Numbered from the stretch's first letter, positions 8,428 to 17,696 are shown. The stretch: DNA of 64,000 bases from Gemmatimonadota bacterium (GCA_016871895.1 VHBO01000006.1:19489-83488), one strand, 5' to 3'. Notes: a model not told the origin generated them from the sequence alone. Numbers and translations are program-made.

Positions 8428-8461
8428 CAACAGCTTTCAGAGCCTGGTAGAGGCGCTCGGT

Positions 8462-8926
8462 ATGAAATTTCTCGTCAGGGACACGCAACGATCGCGCCAT
8501 CGCAAGATTCGCGGCTTTCTGACGGCGGAATCTGCGACGATCTCGGTGCTACTCGCGTGCGTCGATTTTGAATGGACGGTGCGGCGAGGCATCTACGCGC
8601 TCGGTACGTCGCCCATCCGGGCATTGCGAGCGGAATTCATTTCCGGCCTAAAGGGCTACGCTCTGCTATGGAATCGTGAGGTTTCTGTATCGCCGAAGCG
8701 TCCGCTTGAGGAAGTCGTCGGAAATTGGGGTCTGTTGCAGCAGGCAATGCAGCTGCGCAATGCCATCGTGCACGGGGCCGAAGGGGCCGTGGGGGTCCGA
8801 TACGCCTCGCCGCGTGTGGAAACCTTGCTTGCCGCCTCTGTGGCTGTGGCAGACTATAGCCGGGGCATCGGGGTGGACCTGTATCGTGTCCTTAGAAGGG
8901 CTCGTCGCCCGCGGACGGAGGAATGA
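8462..8926 (+). CDS. HEPN-like protein of AT-rich island
   Basis: A 154-residue all-helical cytoplasmic protein without signal peptide. Near residue 102 it has LRNAIVHGA, which fits the R-x4-H motif of HEPN ribonucleases and HEPN-fold proteins; the flanking helices (ESATISVLLACVDFEWTVRR, NWGLLQQAMQ) also fit a HEPN bundle. No separate MNT nucleotidyltransferase or antitoxin is seen beside it. ATG 8462 is chosen; an alternative start at 8366 would overlap the upstream gene by 62 bp. Its stop overlaps the next start (ATGATGA), so the two are translationally coupled. Possible roles are an RNase, or a structural HEPN in a stress or defence module. Confidence 0.55.
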   Translation: MKFLVRDTQRSRHRKIRGFLTAESATISVLLACVDFEWTVRRGIYALGTSPIRALRAEFISGLKGYALLWNREVSVSPKRPLEEVVGNWGLLQQAMQLRNAIVHGAEGAVGVRYASPRVETLLAASVAVADYSRGIGVDLYRVLRRARRPRTEE

Positions 8927-10311
8927 TGAGTGTGCGTCAAGTCGCGAACATTGAGCAAGGCCGATGCCTCCGGTCTGGGGCGTTCAAGCTGGCCCTGAAT
9001 GCTGTTCTTGTCGGCTTCTTCAGTTTGTGCTGCCCCGCTCTTGCGGAGGCGCAGCAAGAAATTCAAGACTCAGTTATCGTCGAGGTCGTCGGCATTGGGC
9101 CGACTCGCTGGTCGGCCCAGTCGAATGCCGCGCGTATCGCGCTGCAGCAAACGATGCAGCAGCTGGTCCTCGCCGACAGGGTCGTGTCTGACTCTGAAGT
9201 GCTCAAGGATGACGTCATTTCGACTCTGAATGGTTTTGTGCGCCGAATCGAAGTCGTCGATGAGCGAAGGGTAGAGGGGGATTTCGAACTTCGGTGTCGG
9301 GTTGTGGTCTCTCCTTCTGCCGTCACCAATTACATCTCTCGCGCATCGGGCGAACAGTCGGCGAGGCAGGTCGATGCTGGCGCTATGCTCGGCGCAGCAC
9401 TGGCGGTCAGTGAGCGGCGCAGGGCGAATTACCGATTGCTCGAGCGCGTGCTAAAGGGGGAGGGGAACGCCGTGGGGGCGCGCGTTCATGAAATTCAGGC
9501 CGATTCGAGAGCCGACGCCGTGCGTGTTTCCCTAAGCTTCGCGCTGGACACCGGCTGGATTGCACATATGGAGAGCGTCGGTCGAGCTATGCGAGACGGC
9601 CCTTCCGACCCGAACTCTTCCGAATTTACCGTTCATGCCGCAGTGCCGCTCCCTGGCTACAGGCCGGAAGATCTGGTGTGCAATGGCTCGTGCGCTCTCC
9701 AGCGGGCCACGGGGCAGTTCAAGTCGTTGTTTTCGTTTGACGTCATCGGAAGGCTCCCCGAAGACTTTTATAACCGCCAACTAAGGGTTTTCGCACTTAT
9801 TGCTGGGCCGCAGCTCGCGGTGCTGTGGTACCCAGTACCGACTTCGCTCGGTAACAGCTGGGGCCCCTTGGGGGTACGTTACAGTGAAGATGGGAACCTA
9901 TGTAACACGGTTTTTTCTCCGCGCCAGATGATGGGCGAAAGTGGTGTCTGCATTTCTGGCATGATAAAGAATTGGGATGTAAACCTCCCGACGGCATTCT
10001 TTGACGGCGCTCAAGACGTGACTGTTGTCGTCCTCCCTTTCGTGCCAGGCTGCGAGGGGGGGTGGGGTCAGATTGGACCCGCCAAGACAATAAGCCTCCG
10101 GGAGTTTGCAAGGGATTGTTTGTTATGGGGGGTCATGTCCGAAAACTATACTCTCAGTTCGGGGGAGGTTCGTTCACGGTATCGCCCCTCGGAGAGGCCA
10201 TACACTTTCCGATTCTCCGGTGCTTCCTGGAAGCTTGAAGCGGCAGACTTTGGAACGGTCCGGGGGGATGGGGTTCAAGGCAGCGTGAGTCTGTTCCGAA
10301 GGGTTCCTTGA
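8923..10311 (+). CDS. Exported protein with FlgT/LPP20-like N-terminal domain
   Basis: A 462-residue exported protein. The long N-terminus carries a signal peptide (LALNAVLVGFFSLCC then PALAEAQ, about residue 44). A compact domain follows: VEVVGIGPTRWSAQSNAAR, ALQQTMQQLVLADRVV, GFVRRIEVVDERRVEGDF and LRCRVVVSPSAV. This order is that of FlgT-N/LPP20-type domains of flagellar or envelope proteins. The C-terminal half has four or more cysteines (VCNGSCAL, GVCISG, GCEGG) and strand-rich sequence without an identified domain. It overlaps the HEPN-like gene by ATGA. Codon use is AT-richer than the chromosome average, as for the whole island. Confidence 0.6.
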   Translation: MMSVRQVANIEQGRCLRSGAFKLALNAVLVGFFSLCCPALAEAQQEIQDSVIVEVVGIGPTRWSAQSNAARIALQQTMQQLVLADRVVSDSEVLKDDVISTLNGFVRRIEVVDERRVEGDFELRCRVVVSPSAVTNYISRASGEQSARQVDAGAMLGAALAVSERRRANYRLLERVLKGEGNAVGARVHEIQADSRADAVRVSLSFALDTGWIAHMESVGRAMRDGPSDPNSSEFTVHAAVPLPGYRPEDLVCNGSCALQRATGQFKSLFSFDVIGRLPEDFYNRQLRVFALIAGPQLAVLWYPVPTSLGNSWGPLGVRYSEDGNLCNTVFSPRQMMGESGVCISGMIKNWDVNLPTAFFDGAQDVTVVVLPFVPGCEGGWGQIGPAKTISLREFARDCLLWGVMSENYTLSSGEVRSRYRPSERPYTFRFSGASWKLEAADFGTVRGDGVQGSVSLFRRVP

Positions 10312-10408
10312 CGATCCTTGTAGACGTTGGCGGTAGTAGTTCAGGCATTCCAGGATAATGAATGGATGAGTCGATTTATCGCGAGTCTCGAGCAGTCATC
10401 CGCGTCCT

Positions 10409-11509
10409 TCAGACGTTGAAGCGGAAGAGCAGGACGTCGCCATCCTTTACGAGGTATTCCTTCCCCTCGCTGCGGACGGCGCCCTTCTCCTTCGCGCCCT
10501 TCCACCCGCCAAGCGCGACGAAGTCGTCATACGCGACCGTCTCCGCGCGGATGAAGCCGCGCTCGAAGTCGGTGTGGATCACCGCCGCCGCCTTCGGCGC
10601 CGTGTCCCCCTGCTTGATGGTCCAGGCGCGGACCTCCTTCTCGCCGGCCGTAAAATACGTCTGCAGGCCGAGCAGGTGATACCCGGCGCGGATCAGCCGG
10701 TCGAGCCCCGCCGACTCGAGGCCGAGCGAGGCGAGGAAGTCCGCACGGTCCTCCGCCGGGAGCTCGGCGAGCTCCGATTCGATCTTCGCGGAGAAGGTCA
10801 CCACCTCCGCGGGCTCGTGGTCTGCGGCGATCGCGGCGCGGAGCGCCGTGACGTACGGACCTTCCGTGCCGGTGAGTTCGGCGTCGGTGACGTTCGCCGC
10901 GTACAGGATCGGCTTGAGGGTCAGCAGTTGGAGGGGCTTGAGGAGCTCGCGCTCCTCCGGCGTGAGGCTCACGTGCCAGAGGGCGCGACCTTCTGCGAGC
11001 GGCGCCTGCGCCTTCTCGAGCGCAGCGGCCTCGGTGGCAGCAGCCTTATCCCCCGTCTTCGCCGCGCGCTTCGCCTTGTCGAGGCGCTTCTCCACGACGG
11101 AGAGGTCCGCGAGGGCGAGCTCGAACTCGATCGTCTCACGGTCGCGGGCCGGGTTCACGCTCCCGTCCACGTGAATCACGTCAGGGTCGTCGAAGCACCG
11201 GACGACGTGCACGATCGCGTCGGTCTCGCGGATGTTCGAGAGGAAAGCGTTCCCGCGTCCCTCACCCTGCGAGGCCCCCTTCACGAGCCCGGCGATGTCG
11301 ACGAACTGCACCGCCGCCGGCACCGTCCGCTCGGGGCGCACGATGTCCGCGAGCCGGTCGAGGCGCGGATCCGGCACGGTCACGACTCCGACGTTCGGGT
11401 CGATGGTGCAGAACGGGTAGTTCGCGGCCTCGGCCTTGGCGGCGGTGAGGGCGTTGAAGAGGGAGGACTTGCCGACGTTGGGGAGGCCGACGATACCGAG
11501 GCTTAACAT
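10409..11509 (-). CDS. ychF: Redox-regulated ATPase YchF
   Basis: A 366-residue Obg-family protein of the usual length. The P-loop is GLPNVGKSSLFNALT, followed by ANYPFCTIDPNVGVV, FVDIAGLVKGASQGEGRGN (switch II) and, in place of the GTPase NKxD, the AANVTDAE block typical of the ATP-preferring YchF. A C-terminal TGS domain ends LLFRFNV. The product binds ribosomes and is linked to translation and oxidative stress. The ATG at 11507-11509 is itself the last three bases of a heptad array (11507-11576), so there is no Shine-Dalgarno. A TATCTTCC box lies about 100 bp upstream. Confidence 0.96.
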   Translation of the reverse strand: MLSLGIVGLPNVGKSSLFNALTAAKAEAANYPFCTIDPNVGVVTVPDPRLDRLADIVRPERTVPAAVQFVDIAGLVKGASQGEGRGNAFLSNIRETDAIVHVVRCFDDPDVIHVDGSVNPARDRETIEFELALADLSVVEKRLDKAKRAAKTGDKAAATEAAALEKAQAPLAEGRALWHVSLTPEERELLKPLQLLTLKPILYAANVTDAELTGTEGPYVTALRAAIAADHEPAEVVTFSAKIESELAELPAEDRADFLASLGLESAGLDRLIRAGYHLLGLQTYFTAGEKEVRAWTIKQGDTAPKAAAVIHTDFERGFIRAETVAYDDFVALGGWKGAKEKGAVRSEGKEYLVKDGDVLLFRFNV

Positions 11510-11576
11510 CAGGGAACAGGGGTCAGGGGTCAGGTATCAGACATCAGGTGACAGGTCTCAGGTGCTAGGGTACAGC
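11507..11576. repeat. Heptanucleotide array (10 units) ending at the ychF start
   Basis: Ten 7-base units read, on the plus strand: catcagg, gaacagg, ggtcagg, ggtcagg, tatcaga, catcagg, tgacagg, tctcagg, tgctagg, gtacagc. On the minus strand the consensus is CCTGACn and the last unit CCTGATG contains the ychF start codon. It occupies the likely 5' untranslated region of ychF. Confidence 0.85.
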
Positions 11577-11611
11577 GGTTAATAGCCGAGAGTGTCGGTA
11601 CCGATTCTGTC

Positions 11612-11619
11612 GGAAGATA
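11612..11619 (-). promoter_or_regulatory. -10-like TATCTTCC upstream of ychF
   Basis: This matches the recurrent TATCTTTC-type element also seen upstream of prs, eno, tRNA-Ser(TGA) and the DUF2723 gene. It would put the heptad array in the transcribed leader of ychF. Confidence 0.35.
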
Positions 11620-11679
11620 AGGGAACTCGATGGAAGGAATCGACGATGATGCTCGCCGGCGCGGGTGCATCCTCCTCGC

Positions 11680-12093
11680 ATGGCATCCTTCCGAAAGCTC
11701 GCGGTCTGGGAAAAGGCCCACACCCTCACGCTGCTGACGTATCGCCTGGCCGAGGAACGACTGGTCCGACGCCACCCCGAGCTCGCCTCGCAGCTCACCC
11801 GAGCCGTCGCTTCGATCCCCGCGAACATCGCTGAAGGCCTCGCGCACCGGAGCGATGCGCAACTCAATCGCTTCCTCTCCATCGCGTATGCATCGGCACA
11901 GGAGGCGGACTATCACTTCCTGCTCGCCAAAGATCTCGGAGTCATCCCCGTCACCGACTATGCCCATCTCGAGGCGCGCCTGACCGAGGTGCGTCAGATG
12001 CTCTCGGGACTACGGCGGCGCGTCCAAGCTCGCGTCCGAGTCAAAGGAAAAAGGGGAGGCCGAACGGCCTCCCCTCTGACCCCTCTCACCTGA
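11680..12093 (+). CDS. Four-helix bundle protein (S23/IVP family)
   Basis: A 137-residue protein of the S23-ribosomal/intervening-sequence four-helix bundle family. The hallmark is [20 protein letters not shown], then [41 protein letters not shown] and a last helix ending in basic residues. The family is structurally like Avd of diversity-generating retroelements, but no reverse transcriptase is nearby. It is the only plus-strand gene between ychF and hppA and is bounded by inverted heptad arrays. Its basic C-terminal tail (about 15 residues) is encoded by the hppA terminator hairpin and the right-hand heptads. ATG 11680 is chosen to match the family N-terminus (MASFRKL). Confidence 0.85.
   Translation: MASFRKLAVWEKAHTLTLLTYRLAEERLVRRHPELASQLTRAVASIPANIAEGLAHRSDAQLNRFLSIAYASAQEADYHFLLAKDLGVIPVTDYAHLEARLTEVRQMLSGLRRRVQARVRVKGKRGGRTASPLTPLT
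12052..12075 (-). terminator. Intrinsic terminator of hppA
   Basis: On the minus strand AGGGGAGGCCG pairs with CGGCCTCCCCT (12065-12075 with 12052-12062; a realistic fold has 9 pairs and a 6-base loop). It is followed by TTTTTCC. It lies 28 bp past the hppA stop and inside the 3' end of the plus-strand four-helix-bundle gene. Confidence 0.85.
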
Positions 12094-12102
12094 CCCCTCG
12101 GC
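12075..12102. repeat. Heptad array abutting the hppA stop
   Basis: Four 7-base units on the plus strand: tctgacc, cctctca, cctgacc, cctcggc, ending directly at the stop codon of hppA (12103-12105). The orientation is opposite to the array at 11507-11576, so the two flank the four-helix-bundle gene as inverted repeats. Confidence 0.7.
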
Positions 12103-14160
<2,058 letters not shown>

Positions 14161-14190
14161 GGGAGGGAGGGGAGGGGAAAGGGGGACTAC

Positions 14191-14232
14191 GGATGAAAGA
14201 AGAAAGCTGAATGCTGCAAGCTGAAAGTTCGA
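14191..14232. repeat. AGCTGAA-type heptad array upstream of hppA
   Basis: Six 7-base units: ggatgaa, agaagaa, agctgaa, tgctgca, agctgaa, agttcga. This is a second heptad family, different from CCTGACn, in the 5' region of hppA between it and pth. Confidence 0.65.
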
Positions 14233-14271
14233 CTGCGATGGTGACACGCGACGGGCGATAACGCCCGACCG

Positions 14272-14847
14272 TCACCGATTGAACGCGTTCATCACCGGGA
14301 GGATGCCGTCGGCGGTCCACTGCCGCAGCGCCTGTTCCAGCGTCGGGAAGAGGGCCCGCACGTCGGCGGCCTCCTGCTTCCCGAAGTCCCCGAGCACGTA
14401 GTCAGCGAGGTCGCCGATGCGGCGCTGGGGGTCGTTCGGTCCGACGCCGATGCGGAGTCGGGCGTAGTCCTGGCCGCCGAGCGCCTGCTCAATGCTCTTC
14501 AGCCCGTTGTGCCCGCCGGCGGAGCCCTTCGCTCGGAAGCGGAAGGCGCCCACCGGCAACTGCACCTCGTCGGAGATGACCATCAGGTCGGCGACTGCGG
14601 CCCAGAACGGTCGCCGGAGCCAGGGCTTGAGGACCGCCCCGGAGAGGTTCATGAACGTCAGCGGCTTCACGAGCCGCACCTTCACGGCGCCGACGGTGCC
14701 CGACGCGGTCATCGCCTCGCCGTCCTTCCGCCAGCCGTCGCATCGCCACGCCTCGGCGAGGTGGTCGACGATCCACCACCCCACGTTGTGCCGCGTGTCG
14801 ACGTACGCCGCGCCGGGATTGCCGAGCCCGAGGATGACTTTCATCAT
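14272..14847 (-). CDS. pth: Peptidyl-tRNA hydrolase
   Basis: A 191-residue Pth, the normal size. The N-terminus VILGLGNPGAAYVDTRHNVG contains the conserved Asn and the catalytic His20. Further conserved blocks are LVKPLTFMNLSGA, VISDEVQLPVGAFRFRAKGS with GGHNGLKSIEQALGG, and RLRIGVG. It releases tRNA from peptidyl-tRNA that has dropped off the ribosome. Two start codons are adjacent (14847 and 14844). It follows rplY by 26 bp on the same strand, a common pairing, and is probably in an operon with prs-rplY. Confidence 0.96.
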   Translation of the reverse strand: MMKVILGLGNPGAAYVDTRHNVGWWIVDHLAEAWRCDGWRKDGEAMTASGTVGAVKVRLVKPLTFMNLSGAVLKPWLRRPFWAAVADLMVISDEVQLPVGAFRFRAKGSAGGHNGLKSIEQALGGQDYARLRIGVGPNDPQRRIGDLADYVLGDFGKQEAADVRALFPTLEQALRQWTADGILPVMNAFNR

Positions 14848-14873
14848 CGCGCTCGGCGCCCCCGACGTCGGGC

Positions 14874-15521
14874 TTACTTCGCCTCGGCCGACTCGTCGGC
14901 CTTCGCCTTGCGGATGAGCTCGGGCTCGCCCGCGCCCGCCTCACCGGCTGCCGGCTCGGCCTCGACGCGCGGCGCGGCGCAGACGCAGACCGTCGCGTCG
15001 GGCGTCGAGTGGAGCGACACGCCGGCCGGGAGCGGGACCTCGCCGGCGTGGATCGACTGCCCGATGCCGAGCGCCGTCACGTCGAGGGAGATGTGGCCCG
15101 GGATGTTCGACGGGTCGCAGGAGACCTCGAGCTCGTGGAGGACCTGGTCGAGGAGGCCACCGCCGAGGCGCACGCCCTCGGGCGTCCCGGTGAAGTGGAT
15201 CGGGACGCGCACCGTCACCTTCTCGCCGGCGACGAGTTCCTGGAAGTCGACGTGCACGATCTGCTTCTTGAACGGGTGGCGCTGGATCTCGCGGATGAGC
15301 GTGTTGCTCGTCTTGCCGTCGATATCGAGGGCGATCACGGTGCTCTGGTACGGGTGCTTCTCGAGGAGGAGCTGGAGCTTGTGGTGATCAAGCGCGATCG
15401 GCTGCGGCTGCCGGGCGTGACCGTAGATGACGGCGGGCACCTGACCGGCGGCGCGGAGCTTACGGGCGACGCCCTTGCCGGTGGTGTCGCGGCTGGTGGC
15501 GGAGAACGGAACAGTCGACAT
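14874..15521 (-). CDS. rplY: 50S ribosomal protein L25 (CTC type)
   Basis: A 215-residue long-form L25/CTC protein. The N-terminal 5S-rRNA-binding domain has SRDTTGKGVARKLRAAGQVP followed by AVIYGH, and NTLIREIQRHPFKKQIVHVD. The C-terminal TL5-like domain has VRVPIHFTGTPEGVRLGG and GHISLDVTALGIGQSIHAGE. A short Ala/Glu-rich tail follows. It lies between prs and pth on the same strand, the typical neighbourhood. ATG 15521 is the only start fitting the family N-terminus. Confidence 0.95.
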   Translation of the reverse strand: MSTVPFSATSRDTTGKGVARKLRAAGQVPAVIYGHARQPQPIALDHHKLQLLLEKHPYQSTVIALDIDGKTSNTLIREIQRHPFKKQIVHVDFQELVAGEKVTVRVPIHFTGTPEGVRLGGGLLDQVLHELEVSCDPSNIPGHISLDVTALGIGQSIHAGEVPLPAGVSLHSTPDATVCVCAAPRVEAEPAAGEAGAGEPELIRKAKADESAEAK

Positions 15522-15606
15522 CGGAACTACCTCGTGAGATTCGGCGCGCTACGTGGGTGCCCGGGAGATCCGGCCCAGCGTCGCGCCAAGGGAAACGGGA
15601 CGAACA

Positions 15607-15634
15607 TCTGCTACCTGCTACCTGACACCTGCCT
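15607..15634. repeat. Heptad array at the prs stop
   Basis: Four 7-base units on the plus strand: tctgcta, cctgcta, cctgaca, cctgcct. It touches the stop codon of prs (TCA on the plus strand, 15634-15636). Same family as the arrays at ychF, hppA 3' and eno. Confidence 0.7.
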
Positions 15635-16587
15635 CAATCGAACAGCGAACTCACCGACTGGTCCGCGTGGGTGAAACGGATCGCCTTCGCCAGCAGATCG
15701 CCGACAGAGAGGATCGCCAGCGTCGGGAAGCGCTTGTGCTCCGGGGTCGCGAGGGAATCGGTGATCGCGACCTCGGTGATCGGCGCGTCACGGAGCCGCT
15801 CGACGGCGGGGCCGCTGAGGAGTCCGTGCGTCGCGCAGACGTAGACGTCGCGGGCGCCGAGCTTCTTGAGCGCCCGCGCGCCCTCGCTGACGGTCCCGGC
15901 GGTGTCGATCATATCGTCCACCAACAGGCAATCGCGCCCCTCCACATCACCCACGACGTTCACCACCTCGGCGACGTTCGCCGCGGGGCGCCGCTTGTCG
16001 ATGATTGCGAGGGAGGCGTTCAGGCGCTTGGCGAAGCCACGGGCCATCTTCGCCGCGCCGACATCCGGGGCGACGACGACCGGGTCGGTCAGGTTCTTCT
16101 TGCGATAGTGCGCGGTGAACACCGGCGCCGCGTACAGGTGGTCGACGGGGATGTCGAAGAACCCCTGCAGCTGATGCTGATGGAAATCGAGGCCGAGGAC
16201 CCGGTCGGCGCCCGCGCGCATGATCATGTTCGCGACGAGCTTGGCGCCGATCGCGACCCGGGGCTGGTCCTTCCGGTCCTGCCGCGCGTACCCGTAGTAC
16301 GGCATCACGACGGTGATGCGCGCCGCGGAGGCGCGCTGAGCGGCATCGATGAGGAGCAGGAGCTCCATCAGGTTGTCCGCCGGCGGGTTCGTCGGCTGGA
16401 CGATGAAGACGTCGGCGCCGCGGACATTCTCGTCAAGCCGCACGAAGACCTCGCCGTCCGCGAAGCGCGTCACGGTGGTCTTGCAGAGGTCGATGCCCAG
16501 CGACGCGGCGATCCCCTCCGCCAACGGCTGATTCGCCGTGCCGGTGAGGATCCGGATGCCGCGGATGGGGACTGAGAGGCCGTCCAT
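15634..16587 (-). CDS. prs: Ribose-phosphate pyrophosphokinase
   Basis: A 317-residue class I PRPP synthetase, full length. Key blocks are TRFADGEVFVRLDENVRGAD, YYGYARQDRKDQPR (ATP binding), VLGLDFHQHQLQGFFDIPVD and the PRPP loop CLLVDDMIDTAGT. It makes PRPP from ribose 5-phosphate and ATP, feeding the purine genes found elsewhere in this window. ATG 16587 precedes the normal N-terminus. A TATCTTTC promoter-like box lies 46 bp upstream, and a heptad array touches its stop codon. It is probably co-transcribed with rplY and pth. Confidence 0.97.
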   Translation of the reverse strand: MDGLSVPIRGIRILTGTANQPLAEGIAASLGIDLCKTTVTRFADGEVFVRLDENVRGADVFIVQPTNPPADNLMELLLLIDAAQRASAARITVVMPYYGYARQDRKDQPRVAIGAKLVANMIMRAGADRVLGLDFHQHQLQGFFDIPVDHLYAAPVFTAHYRKKNLTDPVVVAPDVGAAKMARGFAKRLNASLAIIDKRRPAANVAEVVNVVGDVEGRDCLLVDDMIDTAGTVSEGARALKKLGARDVYVCATHGLLSGPAVERLRDAPITEVAITDSLATPEHKRFPTLAILSVGDLLAKAIRFTHADQSVSSLFD

Positions 16588-16632
16588 GAGCGTGGTCGCC
16601 GCGCCGAGGTCAGGGAGGGAACCGAAAGCCCC

Positions 16633-16640
16633 GAAAGATA
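16633..16640 (-). promoter_or_regulatory. -10-like TATCTTTC upstream of prs
   Basis: TATCTTTC on the minus strand, 46 bp upstream of the prs ATG. It is identical to the element upstream of eno. No clear -35. Confidence 0.4.
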
Positions 16641-16725
16641 GGCGGGACCGGAGTCGGACGGCAGGGGGGCGCGGTCACGCAAGTGCCGATGGCGCCCGCA
16701 GTTGCCCCGCAGCGGCCCTCTCGGA

Positions 16726-16796
16726 TTGCCCCTGGTGGATTCGAACCACCATTCTCGCATCCAAAGTGCGATGTCCTGCCGTTGGACGAAGGGGCA
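16726..16796 (-). tRNA. tRNA-Gln (anticodon TTG)
   Basis: A complete cloverleaf on the minus strand. The acceptor TGCCCCT pairs with AGGGGCA; the D stem is GTCC/GGAC; the anticodon stem TCGCA/TGCGA encloses CTTTGGA (anticodon TTG); the T arm is GGTGG-TTCGAAT-CCACC. The U1-A72 pair is typical of tRNA-Gln. No CCA is encoded. The ispE stop lies 18 bp upstream, where a TAAGTTCG sequence could serve as a -10. Confidence 0.95.
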
Positions 16797-16814
16797 GCGG
16801 CGAACGAGTCGAAC

Positions 16815-17696
16815 TTAGTCCAGGGGCTCGATCGGAGCCACCTCCCCGACGAGACGGCCGCGGACGAACCGGGTCCCCTCGGGCGCCCCTGCGACGGCGA
16901 AGGGCGCCTCCGCTGCGAAGACACCGAACACGGTCGACCCGGACCCGCTCATCCGTGCGACCTCGGCGCCCGCCGCCATCATCGAGTCACGCAAGGTGGC
17001 GAGGCTCGGATGCCGAGCCTCGACCGGCCCCTCCAGATCGTTCCGACTCCACGCGGCGACGCCGGACCAGGTGGCGACCCGCTCGGCGGTGACGGGCGCG
17101 GCGGGCTCGACTGGCGACCCGGCGCGCGTCTCGGCCATCCACCCGAACGCCGATTTCGTCTCGACCCCGAATGGCGGGAGGGCGAGCAGAATCTCACGTG
17201 CCGGCAACGCCGTGACGGGGATGAGTCGCTCCCCGCGTCCCCAGGCGAGGGCGAGGGGGGCGGTCGTTGCGAGGAAGGGCACATCGGCACCGAGCCCGAG
17301 GGCGATTGACGACATCGCATCCTGTGGGAGGGGGGTCGGGGCCATCGCGTCAAGGAGGCGCAGGACGGCCCCGGCGTCGGCACTCCCCCCGCCGAGGCCG
17401 CCGCCGGCGGGGATCCGCTTGGTCAGTTCGATCGCGAGCCCGGTCGCCCAGCCGCTCGCCTCGAGGTACGCGCGGGCCGCGCGGAACGCGAGGTTCCGTT
17501 CGACGGGGCCGACGTCGGCTCCCACACAGTCGAGCGTGCAGCCGCTGGCTGTCCGCGTGATGGCAAGGTCGTCGGCGAGGTCGATCCGGGCGAAGAGGGT
17601 CTCGAGCTGGTGGTACCCACTCGGTTCTCGCCCGAGGACGCGGAGGCCGAGGTTCACCTTCGCCTGCGCGGCGAGCCGAGCCCGCGTCGGCCTCAT
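16815..17696 (-). CDS. ispE: 4-diphosphocytidyl-2-C-methyl-D-erythritol kinase
   Basis: A 293-residue GHMP kinase of the MEP isoprenoid pathway. Conserved are the N-terminal AQAKVNLGLRVLGREPSGYH, the ATP loop KRIPAGGGLGGGSADAGAVL, GLGADVPF and the C-terminal ARMSGSGSTVFG. It phosphorylates CDP-methylerythritol at the 2-hydroxyl. ATG 17696 is chosen because it overlaps the upstream stop by ATGA and begins right before the conserved AKVNL block. It is last in the series pdxJ - unknown - flippase-like - ispE on the minus strand. Confidence 0.95.
   Translation of the reverse strand: MRPTRARLAAQAKVNLGLRVLGREPSGYHQLETLFARIDLADDLAITRTASGCTLDCVGADVGPVERNLAFRAARAYLEASGWATGLAIELTKRIPAGGGLGGGSADAGAVLRLLDAMAPTPLPQDAMSSIALGLGADVPFLATTAPLALAWGRGERLIPVTALPAREILLALPPFGVETKSAFGWMAETRAGSPVEPAAPVTAERVATWSGVAAWSRNDLEGPVEARHPSLATLRDSMMAAGAEVARMSGSGSTVFGVFAAEAPFAVAGAPEGTRFVRGRLVGEVAPIEPLD

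Noticed and set aside
8366..8461. N-terminal extension of the HEPN-like protein
   Set aside because: It overlaps the upstream gene by 62 bp and adds a basic non-conserved-looking stretch; ATG 8462 is a better placed start.
11507..11576. Heptad array considered as a CRISPR array
   Set aside because: Units are 7 bases and contiguous, with no spacers, no cas genes and no repeat-spacer alternation.
11680..12093. Four-helix-bundle gene considered as Avd of a diversity-generating retroelement
   Set aside because: No reverse transcriptase, template repeat or variable repeat is seen around it.
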